Assembly: GCA_016213645.1 (NCBI GenBank)
Contig: JACQZY010000018.1
Span: forward strand, 1-64,000
DNA length: 64,000 nucleotides
Source of the DNA: Actinomycetota bacterium
Lineage (GTDB): Bacteria; Actinomycetota; Thermoleophilia; Solirubrobacterales; JACPNS01
Direction of reading: 5' to 3'
A program made the position numbers and the translations under genes. Below the pieces are notes generated by a model. The model saw only the letters and a list, made by a program, of their open reading frames with translations, made no database searches and was not told where the DNA came from. Of the stretch, positions 11,242 through 19,586 are shown piece by piece. Position 1 is the stretch's first letter. Every line of letters starts with the position of its first letter.

Positions 11242-12915
11242 CTACCTGGTGGCGTCGATTTCGCTTGCAAGCTCTTGGGCCAGTTCGATCAGGTGCGTTG
11301 GCGCGCCGGGCGGATCTGACTGAAGTGAACTGACGAGCTCATTGACAAGTTCCAAGTCCGAGCCATCCAACGACACCATGTATGCACTCGCTCGCGAATC
11401 ACCGGCCGCCGCCCAACCCGCAATCTTGCCTAACGAGATTGGTGATCGGTCATCTGGGATCCTGAGCGAGTCAGAGTCGAATGCTCCGAACTGAGCGAGA
11501 CGTCGGTACTGGGCAAACGCTCCAAACGCCTCCACGACGACGACTCCAGTGCCCTCGCTTACTACTCCGGCCCTCTGCATCAGCACCGCGCCCACCAGAG
11601 AGTAAAGGTCCCACACGAAGTTGACAAACTGCGTCGCGTCATCGTCAACATCCTTATAAAAATGCGGAGCAAGGTGTATGCCATCACGCGTTGCCAGTGA
11701 CGTGGCCCAATCCGGCGCGCGATCCGGCAGCTTGGCGCTGATGAACAACCTCATTTCGGGGTCAAGCCATTCGATCGCATCGACTACCACCGACGCAACT
11801 GTTTCTAGAGCGTCGCCGAGTTCGGGGTCGAGATCGAGCCGCTCGTCGAGTTCAGGTCTCAAAATCCGACGAGGGAGGTTCTGCGCGACAGGAGACTCGA
11901 ACTGGGGCAGCCCATCTGCATGCCAACGGCTCGACCCACGATCTTGAAGTTGCGCCACAGCTGAGTCGAATGGATCCGAGAATGCCCCAGGATTATTCGG
12001 GAGCAGCGGCCAGCCTTGTGCAATCTCAGCGTCCTGCCGAATGAGCGCACGAACGACGGCTTCTAACTCATAGAAGGCGACGGTAAGGTCGCCGTGATCC
12101 TCGACCCCGTGATGCACGATCTTGCCTCGGAGGCCGAGCAGCGGACCTAGCTGAACCGGAAGGCGCTCTACATCTACCCCTGCGCGAACTAGGGCATCCT
12201 TTATTTGACGCTTGTCGGCCGCGGGTTTCTCGCTGAAGCATTCCGCCGCGATGAAGAGCATGACGAATGCGTCCGCCGTCGGGCCTTCGACCATCGCGCG
12301 GCGATACAAGCGCGCTGCACGCGCGGCGGCTGTGGACTCAGACAGCGAAATGCTTTCGAGGAGATTTAGCGCTTCCAAATCTGATTGCCGCACTTCCAAT
12401 GGTAAATATGACCGCACGCCGGTGCGCATATCAACGCCACCAAGTACGTCATCGTTCTTGAAAAGCACGGCGTCCTCAAGTAACTCGGACCCAACCACGC
12501 GCTCGTCAAGGACGCTCGCGACCAAGCCAGCGGCTGCCAGCGCCCGACTTCGCCAAGAAGTGAACGCGCTGTCGATGTCCGCCGGGACGGGAGAAGCTTC
12601 GATACTCAGTAGCGCGATCCGTAGATTGGCGCCAACATCCTGACGTCGCATCGATTTATCGAATTCGATAGGCAATCCGTGCCGCTGCCGCATCTCCGTA
12701 ATTTGAGTCCGGATCGGTCCGTCAACGAACTCGATCGTCACATCGTCGACTTCCACTTTGTCCGGCAATCCGGGCACCTGGTCAGACTGCAGCCCAAGCC
12801 GGTAGAGCACCCTGGTCGCGTCCTCAGTCGAATTCGAGTCCTGCGCATCGCGCGGCTCCTCGTTCAACGGTGGCATCAGGTCCCGATGATCCATGCACTC
12901 AATGATTCCAGACAT
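11242..12915 (-). CDS. Large protein with Apea-like HEPN domain
   Basis: 557 residues. The middle (~200-295) reads like an ApeA-type HEPN four-helix domain: RAARLYRRAMVEGPTADAF, VMLFIAAECFSEK, then LRGKIVHHGVEDHGDLTVAF. The Rx4H signature of HEPN ribonucleases is R263-GKIV-H268. The N-terminal ~200 and C-terminal ~250 residues are unrecognised; the latter is acidic and contains no obvious membrane segment. HEPN proteins frequently act in abortive-infection and toxin systems as RNases, and this one sits inside a tRNA-associated island. A defence role is plausible but inferred. No partner antitoxin or nucleotidyltransferase is adjacent. It starts at ATG 12915; M8 (12894) is an alternative. Confidence 0.7.
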   Translation of the reverse strand: MSGIIECMDHRDLMPPLNEEPRDAQDSNSTEDATRVLYRLGLQSDQVPGLPDKVEVDDVTIEFVDGPIRTQITEMRQRHGLPIEFDKSMRRQDVGANLRIALLSIEASPVPADIDSAFTSWRSRALAAAGLVASVLDERVVGSELLEDAVLFKNDDVLGGVDMRTGVRSYLPLEVRQSDLEALNLLESISLSESTAAARAARLYRRAMVEGPTADAFVMLFIAAECFSEKPAADKRQIKDALVRAGVDVERLPVQLGPLLGLRGKIVHHGVEDHGDLTVAFYELEAVVRALIRQDAEIAQGWPLLPNNPGAFSDPFDSAVAQLQDRGSSRWHADGLPQFESPVAQNLPRRILRPELDERLDLDPELGDALETVASVVVDAIEWLDPEMRLFISAKLPDRAPDWATSLATRDGIHLAPHFYKDVDDDATQFVNFVWDLYSLVGAVLMQRAGVVSEGTGVVVVEAFGAFAQYRRLAQFGAFDSDSLRIPDDRSPISLGKIAGWAAAGDSRASAYMVSLDGSDLELVNELVSSLQSDPPGAPTHLIELAQELASEIDATR

Positions 12916-13064
12916 CGGTCTCGGACACCGCGAGCGACCCCGCCACCGGGGTCGGAGGCGGTTTCGAGCGTTCTCCGGCGGTCACTTGCGGAACCGGCAT
13001 TCTCCCCGCAAATGACCGACTGTTGGCTTACCAGTCGGCCCGCTGTGCGAACCCTCCTAACGCC

Positions 13065-13107
<43 letters not shown>

Positions 13108-13173
13108 TGAAGACCCTTTGGCGCTAGGGATGGTCATGCCGACTGGACTGCTCTTGCGGCAGTCAGCCGTGCC

Positions 13174-13606
13174 TCAGCCCGCAGTCAGAGCATCTGCATG
13201 CGATGAGTCCACGACTGCGGGCCGGATACCGACCAACAGCAGATACCCGATCATCCAAACCTCACCAACCGTCACCGGGATCGCGAATACGTCGACGAGC
13301 GACGTAGGCGCATCGAAGACGAATTCGACGAAGGCGCTCACGACATAGCCGATGCCGCCGAAGACGAGAATCCAGCCCAGCGCCGTCGGGAAGCGGCCGG
13401 ATGTCGTCGCGGCCCATCCCATCGGGATCAGCCAGAGCCCGAAGAAGAGGGCGCCGACGCTCCAAAAACTCTCGCTCAGATTGAACAGCAGTTGCGTCGT
13501 CGCGGCGGCATCGCTGCTTTCGAGGATCGACACCATTGCACTGACGCCGGAATACCGCGTCAAGTTCCAGCCAGATCGCCGCGCCGACCACCCATCCAAG
13601 CCGCAA
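13174..13606 (-). pseudogene. DUF4386 membrane protein fragment (5'-truncated, frameshifted)
   Basis: The 3' part reads as the C-terminal half of a DUF4386 protein: SFWSVGALFFGLWLIPMGWA, ALGWILVFGGIGYVVSAFVE and a last helix VGEVWMIGYLLLVGIRP. A neighbouring frame at the 5' side supplies RLGWVVGAAIWLELDAV, so a frameshift near 13550 separates the two. Family members have roughly 220-240 residues and five or six helices; the first ~90 residues are missing. The fragment lies just outside att copy 3. Confidence 0.65.
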
Positions 13607-13746
13607 GTCAGAAACGTAAAGCCTCCGATCGCGCGGTTAGCTTGTCGCTATGCAAGCCACCCAGATCGGTGCGGCAACCCTGCGGGCATGTCAACCCTTT
13701 CGGGCGGCGCCCGGCGGCGGAGCGCCACTGTTGAGGGGAGCGCAAC

Positions 13747-14397
13747 ATGACCGACGAGACTTCTCCGTCCAAGGACCTTCTCGGCGTTGCGGTTGAGCAC
13801 GCGACAGACCGCATTCCGCATGCTGAAAAAACAGCTACGGCCGGAGATGTGCTTGCGACACTGATCGGCGCCCGGTTCGAATACGCAAACGAGATCGCCG
13901 TGCTGGATGACTCGAAGCTCGTGGGTCTGCTGCCGATCGAGCAGTTGCTCGACGCGCTGGAAGACGCACGCATCGACGGTCTGATGGATGCCGACCCACC
14001 GGTGGTGGCACCGGGTGACGATCAGGAACGGGTTGCGTGGAAAATGGCGCGGCATGGCGAGTCCGGGATCGCCGTGGTTGACGATCAAGGTGCACTGGTT
14101 GGTCTGATCCCGCCGAACCGGATGCTTGCGGTGCTGCTGGAGGAGCACGACACGAACATCGCGCGTATTGCCGGATACCTCTCCGGCACACGACGTGCGC
14201 GCGACGCGGCCGAGGAGGATGTTGCCCATCGACTGTGGCACCGGCTGCCGTGGCTGCTGATCGGACTGGCCGGCGCGATGGGATCTGCCGGGTTGATGGG
14301 AGCGTTTGACCGGCAGTTGGAAGACAAAGTGCTGATCGCGTTCTTCGTTCCCGCGGTCGCATACCTTGCGGACGCGGTCGGTGCTCACGACTTATAG
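13747..14397 (+). pseudogene. mgtE: Truncated MgtE-type Mg2+ transporter (CBS pair plus first helices)
   Basis: 216 residues. A CBS pair (ANEIAVLDDSKLVGLLPIEQ; ESGIAVVDDQGALVGLIPP) is followed by RLPWLLIGLAGAMGSAGLMG and VLIAFFVPAVAYLADAVG, the first two transmembrane segments of MgtE. In intact proteins YLADAVG is followed by a conserved TQTE stretch and three more helices that form the pore; here the sequence switches at VGAHD and stops at TAG 14395-14397. The cytosolic MgtE_N domain is also absent. It cannot form a channel alone. The same reading frame continues after the stop into a PIN-domain tail, so this is a recombinant junction. Confidence 0.75.
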
Positions 14398-14493
14398 ATT
14401 GCCGCCACCGCGCTCGCTCGTGGACTTAGCGTCGCAACACGAGATCGCGATTATTTCGCGCGGGTGCCTGGGGTGACCGTGACCTCGGCATAG
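14383..14493 (+). pseudogene. VapC-type PIN domain 3' fragment
   Basis: In the frame of the broken mgtE, the bases after GTCGGT read AHDL-stop-IAATALARGLSV followed by ATRDRDYFARVPGVTV and a stop at 14491-14493. IAATAL.RGL and TRDRDYFARVPG are the usual last helix-strand of VapC toxins, where the sequence is commonly D-L-x-I-A-A. A single change in the TAG at 14395 would restore the reading. The catalytic N-terminal part is missing. Confidence 0.6.
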
Positions 14494-14511
14494 CCAACCA
14501 AGTCGTGTCGC

Positions 14512-14988
14512 TCACACCTCGCGCGGCACATTGCCGCTCAGCGTCAGCATCCCGCGCATCACTTTGTGACCAAAGTCCGCCGTGGGATTGAACATGCACG
14601 GACAACCGCCGTCGATCACGGCGATTCCGTGCGCTCGGCCGAATTCGGCGGCCTCTTTGGACACGCTGCCCGGACCCGGGCCGCGGTGCATCCACACGTG
14701 GTCAATCCCCAGGTCGGCGCACTGCCGCATCGTCTGCTCGGCCGTTTCCGGCCGTGTGGCGATCACGACCGCGTCGACTCCTCCAGGAATCGCTCCGAGG
14801 TCCGGAAAGCACTCATGACCGTCGATCTCGTCGGCATTCGGGTTGACCGCGAAGACCTCGTACCCGCGATCGGCGAGCCGCTTGATCACGACGTTGGCGC
14901 CGTGGTCCTTCGGCGATCGGGAAACGCCGGTGACGGCAATCCGCTTGTTGGCAAGAAACTCCGCCGCCGCGTCTTTGATCTTCTTCAT
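14512..14988 (-). CDS. CoA-binding domain protein (YccU-like)
   Basis: 158 residues forming a single Rossmann-type CoA_binding_2 domain: ANKRIAVTGVSRSPKDHGAN, then GYEVFAVNPNADEIDG, DAVVIATRPETAEQTMRQC and IDHVWMHRGPGPGS. A C-terminal cysteine pair (GGCPCMF) is present. Family members bind CoA or a related nucleotide; the cellular role is not settled. A good ribosome site (GGAGGG) precedes ATG 14988 at normal spacing. Its 5' end faces the stop of the secreted protein gene at 15015, 26 bp away on the same strand, so it may be the last gene of that unit. Confidence 0.88.
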   Translation of the reverse strand: MKKIKDAAAEFLANKRIAVTGVSRSPKDHGANVVIKRLADRGYEVFAVNPNADEIDGHECFPDLGAIPGGVDAVVIATRPETAEQTMRQCADLGIDHVWMHRGPGPGSVSKEAAEFGRAHGIAVIDGGCPCMFNPTADFGHKVMRGMLTLSGNVPREV

Positions 14989-15014
14989 TTTTCACCCTCC
15001 CCGCGGCGATCCGA

Positions 15015-16691
15015 TCACTGTTTCACAAAGCTGACCTTCTGCGCCGCATTGTCGCCAAATTCGCTGACCGCTTGGATATCCACGCCAAGCGATTCGCCCG
15101 AATTCCACGTTATACCGGCTGCGGCCAGGCACTGCGTGAGGTTGACGGCGAAAGTCAGCGTATTTGCCGGATCCGCCGGACTGTCGTCGGCGGTGTCCTG
15201 TGGACTTTGCCCGGAGAGCGTCAGATTGGGATCGCTCGTGGTGTAAGTGGAGGCCGCGCAGTTACCCGGACCACGGACGGACGACGGGGATCCGCCGGAC
15301 GGACCGTTGGGGACGTCGGCGGTGTAACGCAATCGGCCGATGTCCACCCATCCGCTGCCCTCACCCGACCCGTCAATCGCTTTGCGCTGTGGACGCCAGA
15401 ACGTGAGCGTCGCAATCGCGTCGCCGCCGGCCGCGACGGGAATTGGATTGCCCGGCGTGCCGACGTCGTTCGGCCCGACCGGGTAAGTCGGCGATCCGCT
15501 GCCGGCCGTCGTCGACCAGGTCTTGAGGGCCGGGGTGGTGGAGAAGATGTAGTTGAGCACGCCGGGCAGTTGCGTCTCTTTGCCGTCGCTCGTGACGTGC
15601 TCGATGAAGCTGTCGCCCGATCCAATGTCGGCCGCGTTTGCGCCGGGATGTAGCTGAAAGTCATTGGTAGATCCCGGGGTGATCGTGCCGAAACCATTGC
15701 CGTCCGCGTCGCAACAGCCGGGGAAGGGGTTGTTGCCTTCCAGCGTTGTGCCGGTGCCGCCGGCCGAGCAATAAGTGAGCCCACCACAGTCGAGTTGCGC
15801 CTCGGACCCGCCCGCAACCTGGATCGCCAGTGTGGCCGAGCCCGACATCGCCGCGTCGATCTGAGCATCGGTCACAGTTCCAGCGTTGGCGTTCAGTGAC
15901 TGCTGCATGCTCAGCTTGAGATTGGAAAAGAGTCTGAAGCTTTGGGCCGCGTCGCCGGGCGGCGGTGGCTGGTCCGGCCCGGGCTGACCCGGCGCCGGTT
16001 GTCCGGGCGCGGGCTGACCGGGTGGCGGCTGCACCGGCGGCGGAAGAATGTCGAACGATTTCAGGCCCGTGGCGCCGGTGCCGGTTGTCCGCTCGAAGTT
16101 GTCAAGCACCAAGTTGCCGTTGTCGTCAACGTCGAACGCGCCGGGAATGCCGTCAAGATCCGCATCTCGTCCCGATCCGTCGGAAGATTTCTTGTTCGAC
16201 TTGACACGGCCGAAAACGCCTACGCCGATCGGCACGCCACGCTTGGCCTGTGACCGAACGCTCTTGTTGATGAAGCGAGCCGGCAGCGCCGACGCCGGTT
16301 GGGCGTATCCCCGCTTGATCTTGATCAGGCCGAGTTTTGCTCCGGACTTCACGCCAAGCCACGCCGTGGCGCCTTTGCCACCGACCACTACCGGCCCGGC
16401 ATACGCGCCGTCTTTCGCACGTAACTGCAAGGTGACCTTGTTCGCCGGCGGAACGAGCTTGAACGCACCGCGCGTTGCCACGGTCGACGTGGCCTTGCCG
16501 TTGCTAGCAAGTGCGATGACGGTCAAACCCGGTTTGCTGAGCTTTCCGGTGATCGGCTTCTGCCTGGCCTGGGCCGGGGCGGCCGCCAACAGAGCGGTGG
16601 CTACGGAAAGGACGATGGTGAGCTGCAAAAGGCGTGCTGACGAAGCGGCGGCGCGTCGTGGCAGGCCGTGGCGTGAACGATGGCGGAGCAC
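15015..16691 (-). CDS. Secreted protein with Pro/Gly/Gln linker
   Basis: 558 residues. A signal peptide (LLQLTIVLSVATALLAAAPA ending AQA, ~22-42) is followed by a beta-rich domain with KLSKPGLTVIALASNGKA. A basic stretch with a calcium-loop-like DADLDGIPGAFDVDDNGN comes next. A PPPGQPAPGQPAPGQPGP linker leads to a ~300-residue C-terminal region with two cysteine pairs, no recognised fold and likely surface exposure. The GTG at 16691 is the most upstream start compatible with the leader. It forms a same-strand block with two other secreted proteins. Family not recognised. Confidence 0.75.
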   Translation of the reverse strand: MLRHRSRHGLPRRAAASSARLLQLTIVLSVATALLAAAPAQARQKPITGKLSKPGLTVIALASNGKATSTVATRGAFKLVPPANKVTLQLRAKDGAYAGPVVVGGKGATAWLGVKSGAKLGLIKIKRGYAQPASALPARFINKSVRSQAKRGVPIGVGVFGRVKSNKKSSDGSGRDADLDGIPGAFDVDDNGNLVLDNFERTTGTGATGLKSFDILPPPVQPPPGQPAPGQPAPGQPGPDQPPPPGDAAQSFRLFSNLKLSMQQSLNANAGTVTDAQIDAAMSGSATLAIQVAGGSEAQLDCGGLTYCSAGGTGTTLEGNNPFPGCCDADGNGFGTITPGSTNDFQLHPGANAADIGSGDSFIEHVTSDGKETQLPGVLNYIFSTTPALKTWSTTAGSGSPTYPVGPNDVGTPGNPIPVAAGGDAIATLTFWRPQRKAIDGSGEGSGWVDIGRLRYTADVPNGPSGGSPSSVRGPGNCAASTYTTSDPNLTLSGQSPQDTADDSPADPANTLTFAVNLTQCLAAAGITWNSGESLGVDIQAVSEFGDNAAQKVSFVKQ

Positions 16692-16854
16692 TGTATATCC
16701 CTTGAATTAGCTTCCGCGCCGGCGTGGCACGGCTTCTACAAAGTTGGTCGGCAGCCGGTTGCTCGCCCTTGACGGCACGCGTGGACGCCTAGCCGATTCA
16801 AAGTTCAGAGTTCCGAACCTTGTCGCGCGCAATTATGCGGGTGGGGGCATCCGG

Positions 16855-18225
16855 TCATCTCCGCAGCCGGATCGTGCGCTTTTCAGTAGTACTCAGCCCG
16901 GCGGTCGTGGCGGAAACTGTGACCTTGGTCTTGAGTTTTCGCCCCCTGCGCAGCGCGCGTCGGATCACGGCGAGTGTCTTCTTTGACAAGGTCAGCTTGA
17001 GTGTGGCCGTGATGCCGGTAACGATGCTCTTTGTCGCCTCGCGGAACCGGTATAGCTTTGCGGCGCCGGGTACGGACACGCTCGCGCTTGCGGTCGCCGT
17101 GCAGGCTTGATCGCACGTAACGCGAACGGTCACGCCGCGCTGTCGCAGCACGCGCTGACGTGTAGATCCATTTAGCGTCAGCTTGGGCGCGGCCGGTTGC
17201 GCTGCCTGCGGTGTGAACTCGTCGGCGCCGATGTCCGGTGCGGCGGCGAGCACCCGGGCGTCGCCGTCGAAGTCGAGTCCGCCGAGCAACCGATCGGTGG
17301 CTCCGGAGTCGATCGTCGGCGATCCCGCAAGCTGATGAAAGTCCTCGCCGGCCGGGTTTACCAACAGCGGTTCGGCGCTCTGATTACCGCCCAGGTCACC
17401 GAACGCCGCCGCGGCGCCCTGCAAGTTCAGCAGCGACGGGCGGAAGTTGGAATAGGCGAAGTTCGCCGTCGCCGGCACGGCTCCCGAGCCGTTCGATGCA
17501 ACGGAAAGATCTGAATACGTCCCGCGCGCGATCACGTTCTTGGCCGTCAGCGCAGCCGGATGAGTGCCGCCGCTGTCGTTGGCACTGACCAGAATCGCCG
17601 AGCTGTTCGGGGGTGTGGTCGCGTATGCCGAGACGTTGATCGCCGTCGCGTCCGCGTTGCCGCTGACGCCGCCGATCAACAGCGCCCTGCTGTTGGGACC
17701 GGTCGCCAGGGCCACGCTGTCACGCAGCAGCACCCCACTCGCCTGTGCGGTCACGCCGATCCCGATGGCGGTGCCAGTACTGATGATCCCGACCGAATTG
17801 ACGACAAGCATGTCGGACACGGTGACCGAGTTCGAGTTGACGGTCAGCGTGGCCGACGCCGACGTGCATTCGAGACGCATGTGCCGGAGCGTGGAACCGG
17901 CTGCATTCTGCATTGAGACTACGGCGACCGGTGCGATCACATTGGGGCGGTTCTGACCGTCTTGCCCGTGAACGTTGAGTGACTTTCCCGACCAAGAAAG
18001 CGTGGAAGAGACGGTGTAGCCGCCCGTGCCCACCACCACCTCATCGCCGTCCTGCGCGACGGTGTTGATCGCGTGCTCGATGTTGCACGGCTGGCTCGCG
18101 GCGCAGTTCAGATCACTGAGGCTGCCCCCGGGCGTGACGTAGCGCGTGGCCGCCGCCGACTCCGGGGCGACCGGCAAAAGCATCCCGATTGCCAGGGCGA
18201 ACACCGCCGCCCAACCGCGTTTCAT
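16855..18225 (-). CDS. Secreted right-handed beta-helix protein (choice-of-anchor Q type)
   Basis: 456 residues. A signal peptide (WAAVFALAIGMLLPVAPESA) is followed by TRYVTPGGSLSDLNCAASQP, the standard opening of pectate-lyase-like beta-helix proteins, and CNIEHAINTVAQDGDEVVVG. Repeated short strands follow to about residue 330. LDFDGDARVLAAAPDIGADE is the common end of this fold. The last ~110 residues form a separate Lys/Arg-rich beta domain (KLTLSKKTLAVIRRALRRGR), a tail seen again in the secreted protein at 36129. Probably a surface carbohydrate-binding or carbohydrate-acting protein; the ligand is unknown. Confidence 0.82.
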   Translation of the reverse strand: MKRGWAAVFALAIGMLLPVAPESAAATRYVTPGGSLSDLNCAASQPCNIEHAINTVAQDGDEVVVGTGGYTVSSTLSWSGKSLNVHGQDGQNRPNVIAPVAVVSMQNAAGSTLRHMRLECTSASATLTVNSNSVTVSDMLVVNSVGIISTGTAIGIGVTAQASGVLLRDSVALATGPNSRALLIGGVSGNADATAINVSAYATTPPNSSAILVSANDSGGTHPAALTAKNVIARGTYSDLSVASNGSGAVPATANFAYSNFRPSLLNLQGAAAAFGDLGGNQSAEPLLVNPAGEDFHQLAGSPTIDSGATDRLLGGLDFDGDARVLAAAPDIGADEFTPQAAQPAAPKLTLNGSTRQRVLRQRGVTVRVTCDQACTATASASVSVPGAAKLYRFREATKSIVTGITATLKLTLSKKTLAVIRRALRRGRKLKTKVTVSATTAGLSTTEKRTIRLRR

Positions 18226-18265
18226 TACTCCAGCCTACCGACGAGTGAGCATGGCCGCACCCCGG

Positions 18266-19561
18266 TCAACGCAGGTCAATCGCGTACGTGTCGTCGTACG
18301 AGTCGCTGGTCGCGAATCGCCCGAAGTACGACGCAAACAAGACCACCCGGCCGTCCCGCCGAACGGTCGCGTGCGGCTCGTCGAAGTAGTCGGCTCGATC
18401 GATCATCTGCGTATGCGCCAGCCTGCGTACGACCGGCGCCTCGACGGTGGACGACAGGCCCAGAGCGAAGACCTCACTCTCGAACGCGGTCGGGCCGGGT
18501 CGTAATCCGATCCCATCCCAGTAGCTTGAGAGGAATGCCCATCCGGGCAGCGCGGTGTTCCGGCAGGAGATGTGCAGCGCGAGGTTGAACACCGGCGCCC
18601 GCCACAGCACGCGGCTCGGCTCGCCGTTGAGCGGCACCGCCTCGACGACCTCGTCGTTGACGTCCGCGCGATAGTGGGCGACGACGAATGATGTCTGGCC
18701 GTTTGCGTCGCGGCAGAAATCGCCGTGCTCATCCCAGTTCGTCAGGCGGCGAACGTATCGCCAGCGTCGCGAGTACAGGTCCGCTCCGTGCGCGGCCCAC
18801 ATCACCATCACGCTCTTGCCGTCCGGCGTCACCGCGACATAGTCGAGGAAGTCGCCGGGGTCGCCACGCGGGCGCCGCAGCACTTTCACCGGTCCGCGCC
18901 GGCCGGTCTTTAGATCGACCACGAACGCCTTGGTCCACGCAAAGCTGCGATCGCGGTATTCGTGCACCGGACCGTGCAGGGCAAAGTACCGGCCGTCGGC
19001 GGATCGCTCTTGCTCGGCTCCCGAGGTCAGCGGGCCGAGACCACGATAACGGCCGATGCGACGGCTGCGGCGCTTGCGCACCGAATACTCGAAGACGCGA
19101 TCACCCAGCACGTACGTGAGCAGATCGGGATCGACCGGCGACCAGCGCGGCTCAACATCGCCGACCGGAATTCGCGTCTTGGCGATCTTGCCGAGCGTCT
19201 GCCCGTCGTAAAGGACCGACGAGCCGTCGGTGCCGCGAAGCAAGAACAGCGAGTCATCCGCGTTCCAGGCCTGCGCCTTTGAATACTCGGGAACGGTGCC
19301 GGCGGCGCCCCCGGCCGAACCCGGCTCGGGCGTCAGCGTGAGCCTGCGCACGCGCGTGTCGAATACCGGATCGACATAGCTGTCGCCAAGGCCCGGCGGC
19401 GACACCGCGGGCGTTGCGAGTACGGCGTCGTCGGCACGAAGCCCGGAATCTCCAAGAAAGTCCGCCGACGCACCGTCCGCGCCAAGCAGCATCGACGCGC
19501 CGATGGCTACGAGCAAAGTGGACACAAGAGCCAGCGCGGTGACGGCCTGTTTGTTGCTCAC
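18266..19561 (-). CDS. Secreted beta-propeller protein (TolB/WD40-like)
   Basis: 431 residues from GTG 19561. A signal anchor or peptide (AVTALALVSTLLVAIGASML) is followed by repeated propeller-like blades: AQAWNADDSLFLLRGTDGSS, VEPRWSPVDPDLLTYVLGDR, YVAVTPDGKSVMVMWAAHGA and PHATVRRDGRVVLFASYFG. The S/T-x-DG-K/R blade signature supports a TolB or WD40-like propeller. Longer in-frame starts to 19678 would run into the upstream treT gene and give no better leader. The start lies 25 bp after the treT stop, so it may be cotranscribed with treT. Function unknown. Confidence 0.72.
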   Translation of the reverse strand: MSNKQAVTALALVSTLLVAIGASMLLGADGASADFLGDSGLRADDAVLATPAVSPPGLGDSYVDPVFDTRVRRLTLTPEPGSAGGAAGTVPEYSKAQAWNADDSLFLLRGTDGSSVLYDGQTLGKIAKTRIPVGDVEPRWSPVDPDLLTYVLGDRVFEYSVRKRRSRRIGRYRGLGPLTSGAEQERSADGRYFALHGPVHEYRDRSFAWTKAFVVDLKTGRRGPVKVLRRPRGDPGDFLDYVAVTPDGKSVMVMWAAHGADLYSRRWRYVRRLTNWDEHGDFCRDANGQTSFVVAHYRADVNDEVVEAVPLNGEPSRVLWRAPVFNLALHISCRNTALPGWAFLSSYWDGIGLRPGPTAFESEVFALGLSSTVEAPVVRRLAHTQMIDRADYFDEPHATVRRDGRVVLFASYFGRFATSDSYDDTYAIDLR

Positions 19562-19586
19562 CGTTCGATTTAAGCGGACCGTGCGG

